A program made the position numbers and the translations under genes. Positions 1-8,900 of a stretch of DNA of 21,814 bases are shown here, in pieces. The stretch's first letter is position 1; the number at the start of each line of letters is the position of its first letter. A model generated the notes under the pieces. That model was not told where the DNA came from. It searched no databases and worked only from the letters and a program-made list of their open reading frames with translations. The DNA comes from Choristocarpus tenellus KU-1152 (taxonomy: Eukaryota > Phaeophyceae). The stretch spans positions 1 through 21,814 of the forward strand of contig CAXNAD020000321.1 of assembly GCA_964200185.2 (NCBI GenBank), given 5' to 3'.

Positions 1-30
1 CCGCCACCCCCTCCCAGATACATTGAGCCA
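1..30 (-). mobile_element. Cut right end of a G/C-rich MITE (family 2)
   Basis: The first bases (CCGCCACCCCCTCCCAGATA, then a short stretch ending GAGCC) resemble the right end of the element at 20732-20909, and read on the other strand give GTATCTGGGAGGGGG, the same terminus as the element starting at 21747. The rest lies outside the window. It sits in an intron of the channel gene. Confidence 0.55.
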
Positions 31-166
31 GACGTCAAAATATCACTCAAGTCCAACCAATCATCTGTTAACCACAGCCTTATGCACAGTGCGCTGACAG
101 AGCAATACATTTTTTCTGCTCTCAACTCAAATTGTTGATCAATCTCACTTGAACTTCGAGTTGATC

Positions 167-196
167 ATCCCTCCTAGTACAATCCCTCCTAGTACA
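167..196 (+). repeat. 15-bp direct tandem duplication
   Basis: ATCCCTCCTAGTACA occurs twice, head to tail, at 167-181 and 182-196. It lies in intronic DNA to the left of the last visible channel exon. No function is suggested. Confidence 0.9.
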
Positions 197-346
197 GTTG
201 TGGCAATCAAAATACTGAGGATGTCGCCTTGACTATCCTCTTCTACACAAGTTGTGGACCTCCATGACCACTGTGGCCTGGCAATTCATCATCCCACCTA
301 CCATGGCCTGGGCAATTTATTCAACTTTTTCACACTATGTTCATAC

Positions 347-589
347 CTTGGACAGTATATCCCCCTTAGTCTCGCTTCCAGCATTGGTGTGCAAGCACAG
401 GACAAGAGCATTGAGAAAAATAACACCATAAATCGTCTTGGCAAATGGCCCCATCTCCTCTAGAACAACCCGCCGGGCACGATTGAAGGCAGGATTGTGT
501 GGGAAGGGGGTCAGGCGCGGCAGTTTAGGTTCCTCTATAGCCTGCTCCTTGATGTGTCCTCGACGGAGAGCCTCGATGTGGTGAAATAC
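347..589 (-). CDS. Channel exon G: end of I-II linker and S1 of repeat II
   Basis: Acceptor CTGGGGCAG| and donor TCCAAG|GTATGA; 81 codons, phase 0. The linker (HIEALRRGHIKEQ…PRLTPFPHNPAF) leads into FNRARRVV and a hydrophobic helix (YGVIFLNALVLCL), which fits S1 of repeat II. It joins exon E directly in phase. An open minus-strand stretch at about 936-1175 lies in the intron between them and is not needed. The next exon would lie left of base 1: bases 1-346 contain no channel-like frame. Confidence 0.8.
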
Positions 590-3500
590 CTGCCCCAGTG
601 CCAGCCCCACAAAGGTTCCGCAGAGGAATCAATGTCCATCAGTAGCGTTTCTGACTTTGAAGATAGTATCTCCATCAGACTGCTGATAGTAGTAGAAGCT
701 GCAGCTTTCAAAATGGAGGGTTCAGAAAAAGAATTGTGCCTACAATTGTCATATCCCTATTGCTTGTACTAGACCACCTCAATAAGAAATGAAAGCTTCA
801 AAGACAAATAAAACAATTGCATGTGATCTTCAAGTATAAGTGTCAGTTGTTGCATCATCACAAGCTTGAGTCTATGCCAACTCCCCATTTCGACTTGTAA
901 GTGTCATGCAATAGCTTGGTTACATTCCACAAGTATTAGCTGAAAGGTTTTGAAAGAGAGGGTTTGAAATTGATGAATGAATGGACTGTAGTAATATGAT
1001 ACATACACGTGGATTTCGGAGTTGTCCTAGGCTCTGTCTTGTCACGGCAGATCATGCACACAACAGCTGCCAGAGTCAACACAAAATAATCCCATATTTG
1101 TCCTCTCCGCAGCAAGTGCAGAGCAACACAGTGACGAACAAATGCTTCAATCCATTCTTGGGAATTTTCATGCAATCAGTAACCTTAAAACTCTTCATCT
1201 AGTCCCCAAGTATTGTCTTCATCAGTCAAAGATACCAGCCGTTTCAAGAAAATATACATTGGTGACACAGCCTCAGCTTTGTCAAAACAACCATCGTATG
1301 AAACATGCCTATTCCAGCACATTGAGTTGAGTGTAGACCCACCTTGATCTCTTCAGCCTCAATCTTTGAGTAGTCATTCAGGATGAGCTCAAATTCACTA
1401 ATGTGCTTACTCATGCTCACACTCGGCTCCCCTTTCACTTCCCGTTCTCCATTTACTACTGCCCTGTTCTTCATCCTAGTCTCTTGTCTTTCCCTCTCCA
1501 GCTGTTTCTCAATTGCTACCTGAAGCTTGGTGGAAACCACTGCAGGAAACATCTGATAGGTCACGAGGTATGTTGTGAAAGAGTGTGTTCTTCAGTGGTC
1601 ACCTGTGGAGTAAGGGAGCTTGGAGCCCAACACGCCTAATTGCCTCATTGCGACTTTTTGAAAACTCTATGGTATTATTTCTGCCCTTCATACTATATCA
1701 CCCTACCCCTCAATCTTAGGGATGGGGTAAGAGTCACCAAAGAAAGGTTTTTTCAAAGCATGAGTCATGAGTTGTGCATGGTTTAGGGTTAGGGTTAGGG
1801 TTAGGGTTAGGGTTAGGGTCCTGAGAAGAGCATGAAAAGGTGCAGCTTTCTCAGCTCTTGGAATGCTCACCGCAACAAGAAACACGTAACCCACTACCAT
1901 CAGGACAAGGAAGTACAGACTTGTGGTACTCCCAGCAGCATCTTGTGTGTGCCACATGACGACTTGCCAGCCTTCAAGAGACACAACTTGAAACGCCTGT
2001 GGAACAATTTCAACACAGACACATTGATTCTGGCTTAATCTATTATGAGATATCTGATGCGAGATGCTTTGTACTTCATTCTTCTTCTTCTCAAGATCAC
2101 AAATATTTCAAACAAAAATCTGTTGAGTGTGGCATTCTAATTTTGGAATTATTCTGCACAATGTCAAGATTCATGGTGAAAGAGGATATATATGGGGAAA
2201 TGTAGCCTCTCAGACCAATGTGGTGTGTAGGTCATTCTATTGGCAATAGTGTTGATTATGTTATTCAACAGTGGAAGAGACTATCTCAGCTTAAAATCTA
2301 AAACAAACCTGTAGCATGGAGTGGTAGAAGTCATAGAATCCAGTGACACCAGCATTAAGGGCTATGGGATCTGAGGTAGAGTTTGCACCGACGAGATATC
2401 CTCTGTCCAAGCACTCATATCCATCAGGACATGAATAGCCGGCCCCACAGACAAGTCCCTCGTCTAGCATAGTCAGGGCCACTGTGTCAAGGCAGGTGTA
2501 CCGTAAGCTCCCTGACCAGAAGGTAAATCTGTAATATTCAAATGGGTATTTGAGGGTTAGGAGCGAAGATGCAAAATATCATCCAATGTTTTGGGATTTA
2601 ATTTTGTATGTCTCTCAAGATCCTGTGTGATGCTTGAGCTATATCCAGTGCGCATCTCAGTGCAAATCTTGCTCTCAGTATGCTCATCAAGCATACACTC
2701 TACATAGAGATGTATAACCTGCCTTCTTCTGTTTGATCATGATGTGAGATAGTGCTGATACACTGGAGTTCATTGTGAATAGTAGCACCTAGAGCATAAT
2801 ATTTTTCGTCAAGAGAATAGAGAACTTTAGCACACTACTACAATACCTCAATGAACTCTTCTAAATGTTTCTATACATTTTCCTGGATATACATTGCACC
2901 TGTAGAAGCAGAAAAAGGGACGGCGTTCCAACAATGTATGCATGCAATAGTCAGGAGGAAAATGAGAAGTTGAAAAACTTGTTGTAGTAGGCAGCACAAG
3001 GTAACCAAAAATATAACATGCCCGAGTTCTGTGTAATAGATCACATAGGAGTACAACACAAAAACAGAGACATGAGAAGTAAGCACGGCACTATTGCCCC
3101 TAACTACCAGCTGAGAAACACATCATACTCATACTAATGAAACTTTGCTTGGATAGTGAATGTTTCATAGTTGGTATTCAATTGTCAGCAATAGACTTCA
3201 ACTTTCACAGAAACCTCTACATTATCTTGTGCAGACTGACCCTTTCTGGATTGATGAAATCCTTTGGGTGAAAGCCATGAGATAGATTTTTCTCCACATA
3301 CTCCTCTCTGCATTTTATAAACCAGCTCTATTTCGATATGCGATGAGCGAGTGAGACAATGTTATGGTGGTATAGGCAGAAAGTGTCATACTCACCCCAC
3401 ATTACCGAAGAACAGCAGGGCGAAGATAATGCATAGCAGCAGAGTGTTGACGACCACCAAAGCGCTGATCACTGTCTCGAACAGGAGCTTCACCTGGGGG

Positions 3501-4380
3501 ATGTATGTCACCGCCCGTAACGGTCGCAAAACGCGAAGTGCCCTAAGGGCAGAAATGTCGATTCCATTATTGTTGTTTGCTGCCTTAAGGATCAAGCTCA
3601 CCACGCTTTCGATCACCACCACAGCATCGACCCTACAAGACCCAGGGAATTAGAGGATAATGTGGGACAGGGTACCAACGACATAAGAAGGATTAGTGTC
3701 TGGGTACCGTAGGTAGGTGTAAGACAACGACTTCCTCGATACTCAGCAAGATGACGATGTTCCGGTGAGGAAGAGTCACGAGCTACCCTGGTTGCAACAA
3801 TTGCTGAGAGAGAAGCTGCCTAAAACTTGCCCAATGACTAGTGCACTATCTATTCATGGAATGGGTTGAGACAATTCATTATCATCACTGTCTCTCTCCA
3901 ACACCTCACGATCCTCCACATTGTTTGGGGACCATCCCGAGCCCAGCTACTGTTGCTGGACTACTCATGTTCCCATTGATCCAAAAAGCTATTCAAATCC
4001 GCATGCATTTCATAAAAAATACCTCATTGTGTACGGTAAAACGGATCACACTACCCGATTCACAAAGTGTAATAACTCTTCGCTGTCCTGCTACCAATCC
4101 TAACATCACTGCAAAGATTGGTCATGGCTCACCAATTCCACTTGTCTCTGAAGTAGGTTGACACACTAAGGGCGTTCCACTTCAAAATCAACTCGATAAT
4201 GAAGACCGCGCTGAAGATGTAGTCGCCAACAACGATATAGTCGGCTTGCTCCTCAGACATTGTCGGGTCATACAAGGCCAGGAACAAGCAATTGACGAGG
4301 ATCGTCGCCACGATCACACGGTCGAACCATGGGTTAAAGACTAGACTGTAGGTAGCCTCATCAACTCGCGTGCCGAACAT
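347..4380 (-). CDS. Four-domain voltage-gated cation (Ca2+/Na+-type) channel, 5' part, six exons, partial
   Basis: Pore-forming subunit of a plasma- or organelle-membrane voltage-gated channel. Exons in order of transcription: 4133-4380, 3396-3632, 2309-2528, 1871-1996, 1343-1552, 347-589. Every junction has GT..AG ends and matching phase (2-2, 2-2, 0-0, 0-0, 0-0), giving 428 codons with no stop. The order of parts is S1-S2, S3-S4-S5, Cys-rich turret and pore helix, pore motif plus S6, coiled cytoplasmic linker, then S1 of a second repeat. That repeat architecture, with Glu in SLEGW, is that of repeat I of Cav/Nav-type channels. Four-domain channels are normally well over 1000 residues, so repeats II-IV must lie beyond base 1. 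The first ATG (4378-4380) leaves only about 17 residues before S1, so an upstream exon may exist. The exact subfamily and ion selectivity cannot be read from one repeat. Confidence 0.88.
1343..1552 (-). CDS. Channel exon E: end of S6 and start of the I-II linker
   Basis: Acceptor CCTATCAG|ATG and donor ATCAAG|GTGGGT; 70 codons, phase 0 on both sides. It starts MFPAVVSTKLQVAIEKQ, continuing the cytoplasmic end of S6 into a highly charged helix (LERERQETRMKNR), then a Glu/Lys/Ser-rich stretch ending KIEAEEIK. The charged segment is where accessory factors bind in animal Cav channels, but no specific motif is claimed here. A second AG at TCCTGCAG| would give the wrong phase, which decided the start. 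Confidence 0.85.
1783..1818 (+). repeat. Interstitial telomeric repeat, six exact TTAGGG units
   Basis: Six perfect tandem copies of TTAGGG, preceded by T and followed by T, lie inside the channel intron 1553-1870. On the channel's own strand the tract reads CCCTAA. TTAGGG is the telomere unit of animals, fungi and several algal and stramenopile groups. Its position within an intact gene argues for an interstitial insertion (break repair or transposition) rather than a chromosome end. Confidence 0.95.
1871..1996 (-). CDS. Channel exon D: selectivity filter and S6 of repeat I
   Basis: Acceptor TTCCACAG| and donor GTTGCG|GTGAGC; phase 0 on both sides, 42 codons. It opens with AFQVVSLEGWQVVMW, in which the Glu of SLEGW occupies the selectivity position equivalent to T(M/L)EGW in repeat I of calcium channels. 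The S6 helix follows (LYFLVLMVVGYVFLVA). A Glu here is compatible with Ca2+ or Na+ permeation; the ring cannot be judged without repeats II-IV. Confidence 0.92.
2309..2528 (-). CDS. Channel exon C: turret loop and pore helix of repeat I
   Basis: Acceptor ATTACAG| and donor CTACAG|GTTTGT; phase 2 in, 0 out. The extracellular turret carries four Cys (…YTCLD, LVCGAGYSCPDGYECLDRG) followed by a Gly-rich stretch and GFYDFYHSMLQ. This matches the C-x(n)-GYxC-x(n)-G…FDxFxxxxLxxFQ arrangement before the selectivity filter in Nav/Cav channels. The Cys are likely disulphide bonded outside the membrane (family knowledge). Confidence 0.88.
3396..3632 (-). CDS. Channel exon B: S3, S4 voltage sensor and S5 of repeat I
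   Basis: Acceptor TCTTGTAG| and donor GTGGG|GTGAGT; phase 2 in and out. It completes the WNW motif and continues through S3. The S4 segment reads RALRVLRPLRAV, with Arg at every third position, the hallmark of a voltage sensor and very close to repeat-I S4 of Cav/Nav channels. S5 follows (ALVVVNTLLLCIIFALLFFG). An unusual run of four Asn (NNNN) sits in the S3-S4 loop. Confidence 0.92.
4133..4380 (-). CDS. Channel exon A: N-terminus, S1 and S2 of repeat I
   Basis: Begins at ATG 4380-4378; an in-frame TGA lies at 4386-4384, so either translation starts here or an acceptor (AG at 4383-4382) opens the exon. Two hydrophobic helices are visible, the second containing FIIELILK, the usual S2 pattern with an acidic residue followed by Lys. 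It ends with FRDKWN before the donor TTG|GTGAGC, two bases into a Trp codon. This matches the (L/F)RDxWNW(L)D start of S3 in repeat I of sodium/calcium channels. If the ATG is the true start, the N-terminal tail is unusually short. Confidence 0.85.
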
Positions 4381-5098
4381 TCTTCACTATTCTCAAGGGG
4401 AGTGGCGGCCACACCCTTCCCTGTATTTTTCCAAACCTCCTACATGAAAACACCTCTACAAGAAGATAAATCTTCGCCAAGTGTCTAATCACTATCGCCT
4501 ATCATTGTTGTTGTTGTTGTCGGTTTCATTTTATTTTTTATCAGTTGTTGGAATTACATGTATTGTATTTATGGAGAAGCGAAAGAGAGTCGATATCTGT
4601 CAACTCTGACCTCTTCACAGTACTAATATCTGACCTACTCCCCTCTAGGTGTAGGATTCAATAAAACATGTTGCTATAATGTTTATTTAAACATTTCGAA
4701 CACATTACGCAACTCCACACAACTCCAACGAAGGTTAACAGTGTATATAAGGAGACAGAAGGGAGTATTTGATCACTCAAGCAAGGGAGCGAAAGGGCGA
4801 ACGGTCTCATTGCCCTTGCATCAAGACCATCAACACGCCGGATCCAACATCGCACAAGTCTTCGACTTGCCAGTTGCCCCAATACTCCCCTGTAATTCTC
4901 AACTGTTGAGGTATTTTCGCTTCACTTCTCCCTGCCTCACCTTCTCTTGAGAGCCTTTGTTGTCGATACCAAACTTATGATAATCACACGCATCTCGAAA
5001 ATGAAATCACATGCAATAAAAATCGATCGATCTTTGGTTACCTCCAATTCGGCTCTGTCCTCAATTCAACCAGGCCTTGCCGTCACAAACAGGAAATA
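4381..5098. promoter_or_regulatory. Shared 5' region between the divergent channel and plus-strand genes
   Basis: About 720 bp separate the first channel exon (minus strand) from the ATG at 5099 (plus strand), a head-to-head arrangement that often shares promoter elements. TATATAAGG at 4744-4752 could serve as a TATA box for the plus-strand gene and would place its start site a few tens of bases downstream. (TTG)n at 4504-4519 is a simple repeat. The stretch 4760-4950 is open in some frames on both strands but shows no convincing exon. An untranslated leader or an upstream channel exon could be hidden here. Confidence 0.4.
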
Positions 5099-5099
5099 A
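4977..5099 (+). CDS. 40-codon upstream ORF ending on the main start codon
   Basis: ATG at 4977 opens a frame of 40 codons ending TAA at 5097-5099. The last A of that stop is the first base of ATG 5099, giving the overlap TAATG. It lies in the presumed leader of the plus-strand gene. Such stop/start overlaps can allow reinitiation, so this may control translation rather than make a useful peptide. The peptide is Ser/Lys-rich and unrecognised. It only exists as a uORF if the leader is not spliced in this stretch. Confidence 0.3.
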   Translation: MIITRISKMKSHAIKIDRSLVTSNSALSSIQPGLAVTNRK

Positions 5100-5931
5100 T
5101 GGAATTCTTCAGGAAAAACCCTCAAGGACCAGGTACCAAGGTCAAGTCAAGTTCTCTGAACAATGCAGCATCGGCACCCAGCCCATTTTTCACCGAACGC
5201 CCTTCATTGTCAAAAATCCGCGGTAACCCCGCAAGCAGGACAAACCCAACAGGTCCCGGTACCCCCACAGTCTCCTCCGAAACCGGAATTGTGACCGCAG
5301 AACAGAGCACGGCAAAGGCTCCCCCAGGGGCGTCTATCCGGCCTCGTCAAGGGCATTCGTCGTTCCCCCTTCACACTAAGCCCGCCTCTGCCTTATCTCT
5401 ATCTCGCCCAAAGCCAGGAGTCACATCCCTGGGTGCACCTATAGTGTCAATCCAGTCAGGAATTCTACGGCCATCGCTCATGGTCTCAAACGCCACTACG
5501 AGCACCTCCCCGCTCACTTCCACCACCTCTGTCACCACTGCTTCGGATCACTCTTTGGCTTCCCAACTTCCCCCCAGTCCCTCACAGCCGACAACGTCTT
5601 TCCCCAAGGGCACTATGGGTCACTCTCCAACCACTAAAAGAAGCAATGGTGACTCAGGATCAGTCAACAACGAGGATACTTCGCAATCATCTATTTCCAG
5701 GTTTAAGGGTGACTTTTTCGGTGCTACTACCGCTAAGTCTGGAGGGATTGGGCATGAGTCAAGAGATCGTATAGGGGAGGAGGGCGTACCTGAAGATAGT
5801 GAGGGCGGAGAACATGGGAGTGGAATGACCTGGTGTAATTTCCTACAGGCAGCAGGAGGGGAGAGAAGGAGGAGTCTATCCTCCCTAATGCCTGCTTCTA
5901 GGGAAAATGTTGCACTTTCGACAAAGTCCAG
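5099..5931 (+). CDS. Exon 1: Ser/Thr/Pro-rich N-terminus of the large plus-strand gene
   Basis: ATG 5099 starts 277 codons that reach a strong donor (GTCCAG|GTGTGT) two bases into a codon; unspliced, the frame would stop at 5948. The protein is dominated by Ser, Thr, Pro and Gly with short basic patches. It has no signal peptide, membrane segment or recognisable domain, so it is most likely disordered. G+C is clearly higher than in the flanking introns, which supports coding. Thr/Ser runs (such as TTSTSPLTSTTSVTTAS) are potential phosphorylation or glycosylation targets, an inference from composition only. The start was chosen as the first ATG of the frame. Confidence 0.75.
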
Positions 5932-8900
5932 GTGTGTTGAACACTACTGAAGTATTCGGACAAAAAATGCATTTTCCAATTATTCTGTATGATATATCAG
6001 TGGTTAGTCAGACTCAAAGATGCATTATCTACGGAATGTGTCACATCTGTGTGTGTAGTTCATATAGCACAGGCAAGAGAGGGTGAGCACTGGAATGTAT
6101 AAATACCTTCTCAAACACTTCCCATGATTCTCCCCGAAGAGCTGTGAGTACTGTTGGGCTCTTACTAGTATCCTACTGTACGCTGCTCACCTAGGTGCTA
6201 TTTTTCATAATACGGTGCCCTGTAAGGATAGTAGCGACTACTGTAGCCCTCCATGTGTCTTTGCTTGATACACCGATAGAATGCTCGCAGCCAGCGCCTG
6301 GTCACTTTGTTTGCCTTGAAACAATATTGTATGTAACCTATTTCACAACACCAACTCGACTAAAACACCAGGAGCAGGCAGAACCTACACAAATCCTACA
6401 AAAAAGAGCATGCACTAAAAACAAACGAAAATTGGTGGAAATTTGCTTGACATTTTTCCACTCATGCAACAGAGAAACATCTGAGTGCCCAAGATAGAGC
6501 ATGCCTTCCTCCCAGCCCATTTCAAATCATCTAAACAACTCCCTCCTCTCTCCAACGGATGATAGAGAAGGAATCAACCAGGAGGGGCAAAGGCAATCTG
6601 GGCTAGAATATGGGGGGCATGATGGTTTCGGTAACTCCAAAGATTCGAATGCGACCAATCAAAAGGGCCATGGCATCCACCGCGTGAGAAATGTAAGTCT
6701 GAGACATAGGTAGATCTCGATTCTCAGCCTTGCTAGATCTCAGGTAAAAGAGAGCACCTTGGCTAGAGGGTTGATCTTCAGTTTTAGATGAGTAGGGTAA
6801 ATAAGCAACCGACTGAACTCCCCTGACGTAGTACTTCAGAGTATATTGTATCCTAATCGGTTGTTTCAAGTAATACTTATTGCTAATAGAAAGCATTTCC
6901 TCGGCAGTAGAAGGAGGCAATAATTTATACCTCTTGCACACATTTGTAGGCATTGAATTTCGATATAATGCTGAGTTTCGGCATGAGTGAGTAGGAAGCA
7001 GGAAATCACATTAATTTGTCTTCGTGGCCCACCAGGGCATTATTGCATTTGTACAGGGCATTAAAATGCTTAACAAATATTCTGTATAGTACATTTTTTT
7101 CAATACATTCCCTATTCATTTAGTAGTACAACATTTTATGTCTGATCCTAGTCGAAACGTCACTCAAGATATTTTGACCATGACTGAATTCCAATCTCTA
7201 GCCTTTTCATTATGATTTTGTGTGATACTGAGATAGATGGAAGCAGAAAGTGAAATGAAAGATGAACACGGGAAATGGAAGGATATCAGACATCGACATG
7301 GGCAGGTGCAAGACCCAAATGAAGGCACACACCAGAGCAGGTACCCAACTTGTGCTCGAGATGCCAACCCTTGCCCAGACAAGACAAGAAACACAGATAC
7401 GGTTCAGTACCACCAAGAAAATAGTCCGTGCCACCTGGGTGGGGAAGGAAGCACTATTGTACCTCGTGGTGGGCACACAGGCAATTCACTCTTACGACAT
7501 CCATCTCAGCGTCAACCCCATCAGAGCGTATCCCCCTTGCCTGCGGCATCGGATCAAGCTACTTCACATGTTGTGGAACATCTACCTGGGATACGCCTAG
7601 GAAAAAAAGGAATTGTCAAGCATAGGGGCAATGGTACGGGTAGGACTTGCAGGATAGGCAGTGCGGATATCAAGGGCAAGGGCAAAGTCAGCGATGAAAG
7701 TGAGGACGGAGAAGAATGCAACAGGGAGGAGATGGTGCAAGATATGGCTGTACCAGGTTTCCCTAAGGAGGAGGGTGGATGGAGTGAAAGAAACCAGGTT
7801 TCACATGACTTCAACAGCAACAGTGGTGTTGATCGAGGGCATGGCACTAGAGGGGTCGACGGCTCAAGATCAAGATCTGTCGTGGAAGTGGTACCAGTAT
7901 TGACCCCAAGGGGAACTTCAAGGCAAGAGCAGAGAGATTCCAGGGAGAAACCGAAAAATGGGGGTTATTCACAGGGAAAGAGGGACCACTCACACAAATC
8001 CCCAATAAATCCCAGATAATCCTTACACTGGTCCCAACAGATATCTGTTAATTTTTTCTGAATTTGTTAGAGAACTTCTCAAACATTCAGAGCATCTTGT
8101 GTCCAGTGCTTCAAAACCTCAGAAAAACGTATATTCATAATGTTGTGTAGGACGGAGGGAAAGTATGGCAGGACACCTGTTTTAAGCAGTGGGGAATGGC
8201 TCTTTTGAGTTGTCCAGGCATTTTTGGGATATTTCATTATCTTCTTCGTCTTCTATGCCACGTTCTCATTTAAATCTTGCTAGGCTTGCATCATCCAAAA
8301 CCAGTTTTTCAGGAGGGTCAGTGTGACACATCATTCTATTGGAATATTTATCTCCAAAAACCCCTTTGCCAGATCCACCATTCAGGAGGAGATCCCCAGT
8401 CACGGGACAGCAGGCTCGTTTCAAAGAAAAGGCCCTGGGAACCACGTTAGAGGCGAAAATGAAGCCAAAATGGTCAGTGGTAAACACTACATTTTCTCCT
8501 CTACTGCCTCATCGGATATTGATCAAAATGACAAGTTGGTGTCTTGACCTGATCAATAGAATTCATCGGGCTTGATGCAAGAGCTCTTCCTTAACCTGCT
8601 ACAGCACAATGACACAGTATCACCTCTGATTCAAGTCTTCTCATGCTGCCAATATTTGACAGGAACTTTTGTTCAGATTAGAAATTCTCTTCGCATTACA
8701 AAATTTTATCTGATGTTTGGCGATGTATGTTTGGGATAACTACTCAATATGACCTTAATTTATCTGCTTATCGAGGCTTTCCTCCTTCTTTATCACAGCA
8801 CAGCGATAAACTGCCACCATCTGGCCCTTGGTTGTAGTTTTTAGTAGGTCCTAGTATTTGTTTTCCAACATTTCAGAAGCACCACAATCCGCAGCTTCAA

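Noticed and set aside
936-1175. Minus-strand frame between channel exons E and G (EWIEAFVRHCVALHLLRR…)
   Set aside because: Exons E and G join in phase without it and it does not resemble an I-II linker. An alternative exon cannot be fully excluded.
4658-4950. Open frames on both strands in the divergent promoter region
   Set aside because: Neither has a convincing start, splice site or protein pattern; more likely leader and promoter sequence.
8266-8487. Minus-strand frame with a cyclophilin-like stretch (NGGSGKGVFGDKYS)
   Set aside because: The resemblance to the cyclophilin NGTGGxSIYGxKF motif is short, and the neighbouring catalytic motifs are absent. The plus strand carries a strongly spliced exon (8284-8479) in phase with its neighbour.
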